A model generated the notes under the pieces. That model ran no database searches and was not told where the DNA came from. It saw only the letters and a list, made by a program, of their open reading frames with translations. From the NCBI GenBank assembly GCA_002686115.1, contig NZAF01000144.1, forward strand, positions 1 through 19,373: a DNA stretch of 19,373 nucleotides, written 5' to 3'. The stretch is from Halobacteriovorax sp. Lineage in GTDB: Bacteria; Bdellovibrionota; Bacteriovoracia; Bacteriovoracales; Bacteriovoracaceae. Shown piece after piece: positions 1 through 7,181 of this stretch. Every line of letters starts with the position of its first letter. Within the stretch, counting starts at the first letter, position 1. Made by a program: the position numbers and the translations under genes.

Positions 1-497
1 ACTTTTTTCATCTTTGGATTGTCAGCATCAACATCACGAGGAATACCAACAGATGAAGAAAATTGAGAACGACTTGAACTGACAACTTCTCCCTTGTCAT
101 TCTTTATCTCATTAATTTGTATTCCAGAAAAGTTCACCATGCCATTTTCAATCTTTATATCAATCTTATCTTTTTCATTTTGAAACTCAACAATAAGAAT
201 TCTCTCCTTATCAGTCTCTTCCCAATAAGAACGAACTGCTTTTCTGCCGATCTCAAAAGTATCCCCTGAAAAAGTACCAAAGGCATTCCCCCTAAGTCTT
301 TCAAACATATTATTTACATAGTCATCAAAACTTGAGTCTCCCTTTTCCATCTCTTCAAGCATTCTTCTTTGTTGATCGAGCATTTGCTGCATCATTTTAT
401 CGAGATCCCCCATCTGAGCGAAGATTATGTTAGTAAAAAAACAGCAAAGCAAAACAATAACTAATTTATTCAATTTTAGTATGCTAAATAACTTCAT
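1..497 (-). CDS. Exported Hsp20/alpha-crystallin-like protein (3' end cut by window edge)
   Basis: Reading the minus strand from an ATG at 497 gives 165 codons open to the window edge, so the C-terminus is missing. Residues 1-27 look like a Sec signal peptide: Lys residues near the start, then a hydrophobic core (LVIVLLCCFF) ending IIFA-Q. A Met/Gln/Glu-rich amphipathic stretch follows (about 29-50). Residues about 88-160 resemble an alpha-crystallin domain: a beta-rich run with ERILIVEFQNEKDKIDIKIE, then NFSG, then a basic/serine stretch and a GIPRDVDADN segment like the 'LP..vd.d.i.A' end of small heat-shock proteins. The start lies 2 bp after the stop of the dehydratase gene, with AGAGG inside that gene, so translation is probably coupled. 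Small heat-shock proteins are normally cytoplasmic holdases; an exported copy would act in the envelope. The domain call is by eye on a divergent sequence. Confidence 0.6.
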   Translation of the reverse strand, partial: MKLFSILKLNKLVIVLLCCFFTNIIFAQMGDLDKMMQQMLDQQRRMLEEMEKGDSSFDDYVNNMFERLRGNAFGTFSGDTFEIGRKAVRSYWEETDKERILIVEFQNEKDKIDIKIENGMVNFSGIQINEIKNDKGEVVSSSRSQFSSSVGIPRDVDADNPKMKK

Positions 498-499
498 AA

Positions 500-853
500 C
501 TATTCATACCTCTTTAAAATATCATCTACTTTTGCAGCGAAAATAAAATCACTTTCTACAAGATTATTAATTTTATGCGTCCAAATCTCTATGACTAATT
601 TATTAAATGAGATATGCAAATCAGGATGATGCCACTCGGCCTCGGCCAATTTTCCAATTTCATTTGAGACTTCTAGAGGAATAAGAAATCCTTTAAGACT
701 CACTTCACGCTCAAGCCTTGTATCTTCATTAGTTATTTTCCATGAAGGATTAATCTTTTTTAAATATAATTTTTTAGACTCTCCTGACAATGGAGGCACA
801 CCACCTTCACAAGGAATACATTTCTTATTCTTTAATTGATCTTCATCACTCAT
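500..853 (-). CDS. phhB: Pterin-4a-carbinolamine dehydratase
   Basis: This 117-residue protein has the whole family signature: paired histidines in EWHHPDLHISF (H75, H76), a third histidine in WTH (H93) and an aspartate shortly after (D102). The N-terminus (CIPCEGG.PPLSGE) is also typical of bacterial members. The enzyme dehydrates 4a-hydroxytetrahydropterin, which recycles the cofactor of phenylalanine hydroxylase; in some bacteria it serves other pterin roles. It is cytoplasmic and of normal family length. It lies 26 bp after a NIF3-like gene and 2 bp before an exported Hsp20-like gene, so the three probably share a transcript. No phenylalanine hydroxylase gene is visible here. An AAAGG lies 11 bp upstream of the ATG. 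Confidence 0.9.
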   Translation of the reverse strand: MSDEDQLKNKKCIPCEGGVPPLSGESKKLYLKKINPSWKITNEDTRLEREVSLKGFLIPLEVSNEIGKLAEAEWHHPDLHISFNKLVIEIWTHKINNLVESDFIFAAKVDDILKRYE

Positions 854-879
854 AAGTAATCATACCTTTTTTTAGAAGT

Positions 880-1191
880 TTAAAGATTATAGAGCTCAAT
901 AATATCAAATGCAGGCTCTTCATAAGGGTGATTCTCTTTTAATGCCATGACAACTTTCTTTAAGATCTCGTCATCACAAATCATCTCTATTCTTAATTCC
1001 TTTACCCACTCTATTTGATCAACTTTACCAATTGTAGGATTGGCCCCTTTGATAGGTCTAAATTGACCAGTACCTTGCATTTCAAAAGAGCACTTTTCAT
1101 AGTTTCCCATGCGCCCCGCACCAGCTTCAAACATGGCTTCCTTAACGACTTCTGCATCTTTAACTGGAACAAAGAATATAATTTTTTTCAT
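880..1191 (-). CDS. NIF3/YqfO-type CutA-like domain protein
   Basis: This 103-residue protein resembles the PII/CutA-like domain found inserted in NIF3/YqfO proteins and also as a stand-alone protein. Recognisable elements are the N-terminal strand IIFFVPVKDAEVVKEAMFEAGAG, a central GTGQFRP-GANPTIG segment, and the C-terminal HPYEEPAFDIIEL, which is the most diagnostic. Full NIF3 proteins add a dinuclear metal-binding domain that is absent here, so this is the small form. The biochemical role of the stand-alone domain is not established. AGAGAG precedes the ATG by 6 bp. It is the first gene of a minus-strand run with phhB and the Hsp20-like gene. Confidence 0.8.
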   Translation of the reverse strand: MKKIIFFVPVKDAEVVKEAMFEAGAGRMGNYEKCSFEMQGTGQFRPIKGANPTIGKVDQIEWVKELRIEMICDDEILKKVVMALKENHPYEEPAFDIIELYNL

Positions 1192-1385
1192 AAATCACTC
1201 TCTTTTTTATAAGTAAAATCTTAATCAAATCTGTCATATTCTGTCACCTACATTACATTCTTTCATTTTCTAACATGCTAAGATTAGGGCTTTTTTCATA
1301 TAGACGGACATTAATATTTAGTTAAGAATATTAGAAATTAATTAAGATAATTAATGTAATAAAAATAATAGTCGCGTAGACACTC

Positions 1386-1392
1386 AAGGAGG
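1386..1392 (+). promoter_or_regulatory. Strong ribosome binding site that decides the start
   Basis: AAGGAGG sits 5 bp before the ATG at 1398. A GTG at 1395 is in frame but only 2 bp from the site, so the ATG is the better start. This is among the strongest Shine-Dalgarno matches in the window. Confidence 0.75.
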
Positions 1393-1397
1393 ATGTG

Positions 1398-2276
1398 ATG
1401 AGAAAAGGATTTCTAGCGCTAATGGTAGCAACACTTCTAAGTACTCCAGCTTTTACATGTAGTGAAGATGGAAGCACAGGTATCGTTGAAGAAAACAATC
1501 TTTACATAGCTGTTGGTGAGAAAAACACAAACGGTCTTACTGAAGAAGATTTCAATGATATTATTACTAAGATAGAAAATATCTACAAACCAATTATCGA
1601 AGCTAAAGGAAAGAGACTTCAAATTGCAAGAAACTGGACTGATGGAACAGTTAATGCATATGCAAGACAATCTGGAAACACTTGGCATGTAGCAATGTTT
1701 GGTGGTTTAGCAAGACACGAAACAATTACAAGAGACGGTTTTGCAACTGTTGTTTGTCACGAATTAGGACACCACCTTGGTGGAGCACCTAAGAAAGCTG
1801 GATGGTGGTCATCATCATGGGCATCAAATGAAGGTCAAGCTGACTATTTTGGAACATCTAAATGTTTAAGAAAGTATATGGAAGTTGATGACAACGTATC
1901 AATTGTTAGTCAAATGGATATTCCAGTTGCTGCACAAACTAAGTGTGAAGCTGCTTTTACTTCTGAAGGTGACGTAGCAATGTGTTTAAGAGGAGCGATG
2001 GCAGGTATGTCACTAGCAAACCTTTTTAGAGCATTAAGAAATTTAACAACTGAGTTAAAATTCGATACTCCAGATCAAAATGTTGTAACAAGAACTAATG
2101 ATAATCACCCAGCTCCGCAGTGTAGATTAGACACTTACTTTAACGGAGCACTTTGTGATGTAGATCACTACACAGATGTATCTCAAACAGATGCTCTTGT
2201 AGGAACTTGTAACAGAGTTGATAGCTACACTGACGGTGTTAGACCACTATGTTGGTATAAGCCATCTTCAATGTAA
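1398..2276 (+). CDS. Secreted zinc metalloprotease (HEXXH, gluzincin-like)
   Basis: The 292-residue product starts with a signal peptide (about 1-20, MRKGFLALMVATLLSTPAFT). The Cys at 21 is not in a good lipobox, so a soluble secreted protein is more likely than a lipoprotein. HELGH at 121-125 is the zinc and catalytic motif, and E145 in NEGQADYF is a good third ligand, spaced as in gluzincins of the M48-like type. Nine cysteines are spread through the chain, suggesting disulfides after export. A conserved-looking C-terminal segment (NDNHPAPQCRLDTYFNGALC, 234-253) may complete the active site. All 14 arginines that I read use AGA, a stronger bias than in neighbouring genes; with the strong ribosome binding site and terminator this suggests high expression. 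The substrate is unknown; digestion of host or extracellular protein is an inference. Confidence 0.75.
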   Translation: MRKGFLALMVATLLSTPAFTCSEDGSTGIVEENNLYIAVGEKNTNGLTEEDFNDIITKIENIYKPIIEAKGKRLQIARNWTDGTVNAYARQSGNTWHVAMFGGLARHETITRDGFATVVCHELGHHLGGAPKKAGWWSSSWASNEGQADYFGTSKCLRKYMEVDDNVSIVSQMDIPVAAQTKCEAAFTSEGDVAMCLRGAMAGMSLANLFRALRNLTTELKFDTPDQNVVTRTNDNHPAPQCRLDTYFNGALCDVDHYTDVSQTDALVGTCNRVDSYTDGVRPLCWYKPSSM

Positions 2277-2304
2277 TTTAAATATTAAATTCAAGAAGAT
2301 ATAA

Positions 2305-2328
2305 GGGAGCGAAAGCTCCCTTTTTTTT
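2305..2328 (+). terminator. Intrinsic terminator of the metalloprotease gene
   Basis: A perfect 6-bp GC-rich stem, GGGAGC / GCTCCC, with a GAAA tetraloop is followed directly by eight T residues. It lies 28 bp after the stop codon and reaches the stop codon of the convergent gene. Confidence 0.9.
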
Positions 2329-2992
2329 ATTTCTCTACGTAATTTGGCAACATCCAACGCCCATGGGCATATATTGATTTCAAAATAAGATTTTCACTTG
2401 TGAGTTCATGTCCCAGAGGGCCCATCTTCAGTTTCTTATTTAACAATACTAAATATTGGCGTAATAGAACCTTTTCATCTTTTTCGTTCACTATTAAAGA
2501 CAAAGCCTCACCTGCCTCTTTAAAAAACAATGAGGTTCTTCCTGCAACTAAGTAGCTTTTTGCGACTTCATCTATTTGTCGATAAAAGTGATTAAGAAGT
2601 TTTCTAGATGAATCAGTAAATACTGGAATATTTTTTAAGGCCCACTCTTTAATTTCTTTTGTCCTAGTCTGATGTGAAAAAAATGGAATAACTTTATCAA
2701 ATTCAAAGCCATAGGGAATTTCTTTAACTTTTACTCCTTCACATACTACCTTTCTAGCATCATCCCTTAAATTATAAGAGATTGCACTAGATATGGCCGT
2801 GATCTTCACAATACCATCAGATGATAAACAGTCATAGCTACATTTAAAAATAAAAGTCTTTGGATACTTGTCGTAGAAAACATCATTCATGTAACGCTTT
2901 GAAGATGGATCGGCAACACACTCTCCAAAACTTAAAGCGTTTGCAGAAAATTGAACGACAATAAGATATATAATAATTTGAAATTTAGTCAT
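2327..2992 (-). CDS. Exported protein of unknown function
   Basis: This 221-residue protein begins with a signal peptide (MTKFQIIIYLIVVQFSANALS). The mature part has four cysteines in its first third (GECVAD, FKCSYDCLSSDG, RKVVCEG), likely forming disulfides. After these come a mixed region and a mostly helical C-terminal half (about 105-210) rich in Lys, Leu and Glu. I recognise no family or catalytic motif. It converges on the metalloprotease gene and shares its terminator region, and it diverges from the histidine kinase gene. No clear Shine-Dalgarno precedes the ATG at 2992. Confidence 0.7.
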   Translation of the reverse strand: MTKFQIIIYLIVVQFSANALSFGECVADPSSKRYMNDVFYDKYPKTFIFKCSYDCLSSDGIVKITAISSAISYNLRDDARKVVCEGVKVKEIPYGFEFDKVIPFFSHQTRTKEIKEWALKNIPVFTDSSRKLLNHFYRQIDEVAKSYLVAGRTSLFFKEAGEALSLIVNEKDEKVLLRQYLVLLNKKLKMGPLGHELTSENLILKSIYAHGRWMLPNYVEK

Positions 2993-3100
2993 AATCTATT
3001 TAGTAGCTTAGAAATATCACATTGTAGATAGGCTTAAAAATATTACACGACAAAGTATTCGAATCTAAATTCAAAGCTATTAAATTCAGACACTTACTTT

Positions 3101-3140
3101 AAATCATGAGAGATATTTTAAAATCATCAAGATATTTAAA
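3101..3140. repeat. Two near-identical ~20-bp direct repeats upstream of the kinase
   Basis: AAATCATGAGAGATATTTTA (3101-3120) is followed directly by AAATCATCAAGATATTTAAA (3121-3140). The shared core AGATATTT starts at 3111 and again at 3130, 19 bp apart and close to two helical turns. The pair ends 36 bp before the kinase start codon, a position that suits a regulator operator. The AT-rich background makes chance similarity possible. Confidence 0.5.
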
Positions 3141-3176
3141 TCTAAATAAAATTAGAACACATACCGAAATAACCCC

Positions 3177-4526
3177 ATGGATTCATGGCTAAAAAAGCAA
3201 CACAGTCTCTTATTAAAGACTCTGATACCTAATACTATAGGTGCATTTGCAAGTGTATGCGCCATCTTGTTCTTTGTTAGAAATGAATCACTAGAATCAA
3301 AGTATATATGGTTCATTTTTTCATGCATAAGTAGCTTTTCAATAGGAATCGCTCCTTTTTTAAATTACATGCTTTCTGATCGAACTCGTAACGACTATAT
3401 GAAAAGAGGCTTAAAGATTAGCTACTTTGTGGTATCTGTATCTCTTCTTATATGGTTTTTTGCAGCGATTCTTTTTATTCCCTATAGTAGTGAGAAAAAT
3501 CAGGCCTATATCATCATCACCATAGTGGCCGTTATAAGTTGTACTACTGTAAGTTATACATATTCTAAAAATCTAACAATCTTCTCAATTAGTGCATCAT
3601 GCTTAAGCCTTGCAGTCTCTGGTATGCTCTTACAAAATAGTTTTGGAAAATTACTCGCTCTTTGTATGGTAGTTCTCTGTATCATCATGATCATGCAGGC
3701 CGTCTCCTATATCAATGCACTTAAATCTGAATACATCTCTGCAGAGTTAAATCGACAGCTACTTCATGAAAATGAACAAAAGAATAAGTCACTTATGCAA
3801 AGTGCGCGAATGGCCTCTATTGGTGAGATGGCAGCAGCTATTTCACATGAAGTAAATAATCCCTTAGCAATCATTTCAAGTACGATTGACATTATTAGGA
3901 TAAAACTCACAAAGAAAAAACTTACTGATGAAGAATTAAAAGTTAAGTTAGAAAAGATCACAAAGACAATTGAGAGAACAACTAATATTGTGAGAAATCT
4001 GTCAAAAATAGCCAGAGATGGAGCAAAGGTAGAACCCAATTACATTAGTCTGGGGCAGTTTGTAGAAGACATTAAAACTCTTTTTTATGCAAGCTCCATG
4101 GATAATCAAGTTGAGCTCATTTATCTAGTACATGACGAAGATTTAAAATTTTTTGCAAATGAAATTGAAGTATCACAAGTTATTGTTAATCTTTTTAATA
4201 ATGCTATTTTTGAAGTATCGAAAATTGATAATATTTCTAAAAGATGGGTAAAGCTTGAAACATCATCTGATGAAAAAAACCTAGTCATCAAAATTACAGA
4301 CTCTGGTCCTGGTATACCAACAGATATTAGAAAGAAGATTATGGATCCGTTTTTTTCAACAAAGGGACCAAAAGAAGGAACAGGTATAGGCCTGAGCATA
4401 TCTAAGAAAATGATAGAATCAAATAATGGGTCACTAAGATTAGAGGACTCTAAAGAGACTACTTTTACAGTATCAATCCCTCTTGAAATTAAAATGAGAG
4501 ATGATCACACAAAAAAGGGAGCCTAA
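3177..4526 (+). CDS. Membrane sensor histidine kinase (orphan)
   Basis: This 449-residue protein has about six N-terminal membrane segments (roughly 15-35, 43-66, 79-103, 110-129, 133-153 and 158-180). A short coiled linker leads into a HisKA domain with the phospho-acceptor H224 in AAAISHEVNNPLA. The HATPase part is complete: N-box NLFNNAIFEVSK (338-349), G1 DSGPGIP (375-381), F-box MDPFFSTK and G2 GTGIGLSISKKM (401-412). It should autophosphorylate and pass phosphate to a response regulator. No regulator is encoded beside it, and no PAS, HAMP or receiver domain is evident. The membrane bundle itself is probably the sensor; the signal is unknown. No clear ribosome binding site precedes the ATG at 3177. 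The 3' end overlaps a terminator that serves the opposite strand. Confidence 0.88.
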   Translation: MDSWLKKQHSLLLKTLIPNTIGAFASVCAILFFVRNESLESKYIWFIFSCISSFSIGIAPFLNYMLSDRTRNDYMKRGLKISYFVVSVSLLIWFFAAILFIPYSSEKNQAYIIITIVAVISCTTVSYTYSKNLTIFSISASCLSLAVSGMLLQNSFGKLLALCMVVLCIIMIMQAVSYINALKSEYISAELNRQLLHENEQKNKSLMQSARMASIGEMAAAISHEVNNPLAIISSTIDIIRIKLTKKKLTDEELKVKLEKITKTIERTTNIVRNLSKIARDGAKVEPNYISLGQFVEDIKTLFYASSMDNQVELIYLVHDEDLKFFANEIEVSQVIVNLFNNAIFEVSKIDNISKRWVKLETSSDEKNLVIKITDSGPGIPTDIRKKIMDPFFSTKGPKEGTGIGLSISKKMIESNNGSLRLEDSKETTFTVSIPLEIKMRDDHTKKGA

Positions 4527-4536
4527 ATAAGCTCCC
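4511..4536 (-). terminator. Intrinsic terminator of the oxygenase gene, inside the end of the kinase gene
   Basis: On the minus strand the stem GGGAGC / GCTCCC has an 8-base loop and is followed by six T residues (plus-strand A run 4511-4516). It therefore ends transcription of the oxygenase gene that stops at 4574. The hairpin covers the last codons and stop of the kinase gene. On the plus strand no T run follows, so it should work poorly in that direction. Confidence 0.75.
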
Positions 4537-4573
4537 CTATAATATTCACTTCCTTAAATAAGGAAATAATCTC

Positions 4574-5518
4574 TTACATTAATCCAATTTCTCTTAATCT
4601 TTGATTTAAAAATTCTCCAGCAGTGATATCTTCGTATTTCTTACCATCACCTAAACAGCTTGGAAGGCAAGAAAGGCTTGCATTTGAATGAGGATGAACA
4701 AAGTATGGCATTGAATATCTCTCACTTCCATCATTGTCAGGGTTAATAACTCTATGGATTGTAGCTGGAAGAACACCGTTAGTTAGCCTCTCCATCATAT
4801 CCCCTGTATCAACAACTAATTGACCTGGTTTAGAGTTTACATCTAACCAAGTGTCGTCTCTATCAAGAAGTTGTAAACCAGATGCAGTTGCACCTACAAG
4901 CATTGTAATAAGGTTAATATCTCCATGGGCCGCAGCTCTAATAGAATTTTTTGTATCTTGACCTTTTGTTGGTGGATAGTGAATTGTTCTAAGAATTGAA
5001 TTACCATCAGTAATCATGTCTTTAAAGAAGTTTTGAGGAACATCAAGACCTCTACCAATAGCCTCTAATAGAACTTCTGAAGTTTTATCCATTGCTGTAT
5101 AAAGCTCAGTAAATGCTGCTTTAAAATTTGAAACTTCACTTGGCCAAACGTTTTCAGGATAAACACCAAGGTAAGCTGAGTCTTTTGAAAGCGTTCTTCC
5201 AACATGCCAGAATTCTTTTAAGTCTGGATGTGGATTGTCTTTAGCATGTTCTTGACCAAAAGGAGTGTATCCTCTTTGTCCGCCATTTTGACCTTTATAT
5301 TTTAATTTTTGTTCAACTGGTAGTGCAAAGAATTCTTTAACCATTTCATAGGCATCATCAACTTTTGACTGATCAACAGTGTGATCCGTTAAGACGATAA
5401 AACCATATTCTTTTAGGCCCATCATAATGTCATCGACAAATTTAACCTGATCACTGCTGGATCCATTAACGTAACTTAATAAACTTAACTCTGGTACTTT
5501 TCTTTCTGTCTCAGACAT
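4574..5518 (-). CDS. Fe(II)/2-oxoglutarate-dependent oxygenase, isopenicillin N synthase-like
   Basis: The 314-residue protein has both halves of this superfamily. The N-terminal DIOX_N-like part contains LKEYGFIVLTDH and KEFFALPVEQKLKY. The C-terminal catalytic jelly-roll has iron ligands H198 and D200 (AHGDINLITML) and H255 (TIHRVINP), and the RxS co-substrate motif at R267/S269 (RYSMPYF). All key residues are present, so it should be active, but the substrate cannot be read from sequence. An AGGAGG lies 5 bp before the ATG. A weak promoter is possible (TTGACT at 5577-5572, 17-bp gap, TAAGTT at 5554-5549). The gene stands alone between the kinase and yggS and has its own terminator at 4511-4536. 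No biosynthetic cluster surrounds it, which argues for a small-molecule or amino-acid housekeeping role over antibiotic synthesis. Confidence 0.85.
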   Translation of the reverse strand: MSETERKVPELSLLSYVNGSSSDQVKFVDDIMMGLKEYGFIVLTDHTVDQSKVDDAYEMVKEFFALPVEQKLKYKGQNGGQRGYTPFGQEHAKDNPHPDLKEFWHVGRTLSKDSAYLGVYPENVWPSEVSNFKAAFTELYTAMDKTSEVLLEAIGRGLDVPQNFFKDMITDGNSILRTIHYPPTKGQDTKNSIRAAAHGDINLITMLVGATASGLQLLDRDDTWLDVNSKPGQLVVDTGDMMERLTNGVLPATIHRVINPDNDGSERYSMPYFVHPHSNASLSCLPSCLGDGKKYEDITAGEFLNQRLREIGLM

Positions 5519-5712
5519 AACGTCCTCCTAAATATCTTTGGTGAAATCAACTTACCTAGACCTAAAATTTAAGTCAAACTGATAGAAAGTATTACAAACA
5601 GCTAATGTAGAAAAAACAGCTATAATTTCAACAACTTAAATCAAAAAATAAACCTATTGAATATAAAACATCTAAAAATTAGATCAATCTCTCGAAGATA
5701 TGAAAGATAATT

Positions 5713-6387
5713 TTATTTAAAAAGGATAGATCCAACTCTAATCATATTACTCCCACTACCAATAGCTATTTCAAAGTCACCACTCATTCCCATGGAAAGG
5801 ATACCATGATCAAAGAATTGAGAATACATTTGATAGCATTTATCAAATGTCCCCTTCACTACTTCATCGCCGCACTGACTTCTATTTTCCGCCATTGTCA
5901 TGAGACCCTTCACGTTAAGAGACTTAAAACCTTTAGCCGAATTAATGGTGTTTCTATCTAAATTAAAAAAACCATCTTTTTGAGATTCATTTGAAAGATT
6001 AACTTGTAACAAGACGTTTGTATTAATATCAAGTTTCTCGCTTTCTTTATTTATGATCTCTAAATGCTTAAGCTTACTCACAGAATGAATTAAATGAAGA
6101 TTGGAGACATTAACAATTCTTTTTATTTTATTAGATTGGATACGTCCTATGAAATGCCAGCGAATATCATTTAGCCCATGTGTTTTTGCAAGATCAGCTT
6201 TTTGTTCTAAATCATCAATTCGATTTTCACCAAAATCGCGATGTCCAAGCTCATAGAGAGATTTAATATCATCAAATTGAGAATACTTAGAGACTGCAAC
6301 AATAGAGATATTGCCTGAAGAAAGAGACTGAACCTTGGCCTTTAAAGACTCAAGATTATTTTTAAGATCACTTTGTCTCTGATTCAT
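5713..6387 (-). CDS. yggS: YggS/PROSC-family PLP-binding homeostasis protein
   Basis: This 224-residue protein folds as a PLP-binding TIM barrel without known enzymatic activity and keeps free pyridoxal phosphate levels in check. The PLP lysine is K34 in IVAVSKYS. Other family marks are FGENRIDD, WHFIGRIQSNK, LLQVNLSNESQKDGF, GLMTMAE, and the phosphate-binding end LSMGMSGDFEIAI-GSNMIRVGS. The length is normal. The ATG at 6387 lies inside the upstream gene, overlapping it by 20 bp, so translation is probably coupled. It is the last gene of the run that starts with glpX. Confidence 0.93.
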   Translation of the reverse strand: MNQRQSDLKNNLESLKAKVQSLSSGNISIVAVSKYSQFDDIKSLYELGHRDFGENRIDDLEQKADLAKTHGLNDIRWHFIGRIQSNKIKRIVNVSNLHLIHSVSKLKHLEIINKESEKLDINTNVLLQVNLSNESQKDGFFNLDRNTINSAKGFKSLNVKGLMTMAENRSQCGDEVVKGTFDKCYQMYSQFFDHGILSMGMSGDFEIAIGSGSNMIRVGSILFK

Positions 6388-6706
6388 CTTTTTTCTTAAA
6401 TTTTAATTTTGCCTGGACTTCAATATCATAATTATCAAGAACTTCTTCAACAAGTTTCTTTGGATCAACCTTTGCGAGATGAGTTGATAATTCTTGTCTT
6501 ACACTTTCAATGAAGTCTTCTTTTGCACCCTTTGCATTGGAATATAGTCCATTGATAATATCTTTAGGGAGTGGTAGATCGCCAAGCATATTTTTGACCG
6601 ACTCTTCTGACATAAAAGCTGCTCCAACACCAACAGAGACAACTTTCTTTATAACATCAGAAAAACTTGATTCTTTTTTACCGTCTTCGTTATTAGAGTC
6701 ACTCAT
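6368..6706 (-). CDS. Small acidic/lysine-rich protein of unknown function
   Basis: This 112-residue protein has no signal peptide. A polar N-terminus leads to a short glycine/alanine-rich segment (VVSVGVGAAFMSEESVKNML), an LPLPKDIINGL stretch and a predicted amphipathic helix (about 58-95) with a charged tail (KLKFKKKDESETK). The helical, charged make-up faintly recalls phasin-like or membrane-surface proteins, but I cannot assign a family. AGGAG precedes the ATG by 7 bp and overlaps the stop of the SRPBCC gene 10 bp away. Its end overlaps yggS by 20 bp. The tight packing supports a real gene in the glpX operon. Confidence 0.7.
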   Translation of the reverse strand: MSDSNNEDGKKESSFSDVIKKVVSVGVGAAFMSEESVKNMLGDLPLPKDIINGLYSNAKGAKEDFIESVRQELSTHLAKVDPKKLVEEVLDNYDIEVQAKLKFKKKDESETK

Positions 6707-6716
6707 TACTTAACTC

Positions 6717-7151
6717 CTATAGCGCCTTAGCACGCTCTTGAATACTACTCATCAGACCCGGAAGTTGAGTTTCCGTAAGCTTTTGAGCGATCTTACCAGA
6801 ACCGGGAATAAATCCCTTTGCAGCAATTTCTACATTATAAGTCACTTCTGTTTTTCCATCTCCAAGGTCTTTTAAATCCCAAGAACCTTGGTTAACCTTA
6901 AAGAGATCACCTGAATCAAAAGTCCACTTCACTTGAGTCGGTTCTGTTTGCTCAAGCTTTAAAATATACTTTAATTTCTTAATCACATTAATTTGATATT
7001 CAACCAAGAATTCTGAGTCACTAAGCTTTTCTATAACTGAAACCTTATCGACACCAGTCATATACTCCGGATAAGATTCATAGTCGCAAAGAACCTGATA
7101 AATCTTGTTAATATCAACATCAAAAGTTTCAGTTCTAGTTGCTTGAGTCAT
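6717..7151 (-). CDS. SRPBCC (START-like) protein, RatA/Coq10-type
   Basis: The 144-residue protein matches the polyketide cyclase/START-like fold of the RatA/Coq10 group: an N-terminal strand, then VLCDYESYPEYMTGVDKVSVIEK, long curved strands (FLVEYQINVIKKLKYILKLEQ), a central W at QVKWTFDSGDLFKVNQGSWDL, and a closing helix (KLTETQLPGLMSSIQERAKAL). Members bind hydrophobic ligands such as quinones or act on ribosomes (E. coli RatA). Nothing here separates those roles. No antitoxin-like partner such as RatB is next to it, so toxin naming is not supported. It lies 30 bp after glpX and 10 bp before the next gene, with AAGGA before the ATG. Confidence 0.82.
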   Translation of the reverse strand: MTQATRTETFDVDINKIYQVLCDYESYPEYMTGVDKVSVIEKLSDSEFLVEYQINVIKKLKYILKLEQTEPTQVKWTFDSGDLFKVNQGSWDLKDLGDGKTEVTYNVEIAAKGFIPGSGKIAQKLTETQLPGLMSSIQERAKAL

Positions 7152-7181
7152 GTAAAATCCTTTTTACTATTTTATTTAAAT

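Noticed and set aside
1231..1246. CTGTCA direct repeat (10-bp period) upstream of the NIF3-like gene as an operator
   Set aside because: Only two six-base copies in AT-rich DNA. Parts can also be read as weak -35 elements, and no second line of evidence supports a regulator site.
1398..2276. Metalloprotease as a lipoprotein with acylated Cys21
   Set aside because: The residues before the cysteine (AFT-C) do not fit a lipobox, which needs a small residue at -1 and usually Leu at -3.
3764..4399. Minus-strand reading frames across the kinase gene
   Set aside because: They lie fully inside a well-supported histidine kinase and have no start signals or recognisable protein features.
4574..5518. 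Oxygenase as part of a beta-lactam or other antibiotic cluster
   Set aside because: No peptide synthetase, ACV synthetase or tailoring gene is nearby. The superfamily is broad and the gene stands alone.
6717..7151. SRPBCC protein as a RatA toxin of a toxin-antitoxin pair
   Set aside because: No RatB-like or other antitoxin-like gene is adjacent, and the fold is shared by Coq10 and other lipid-binding proteins. The operon with glpX and yggS does not suggest a toxin.
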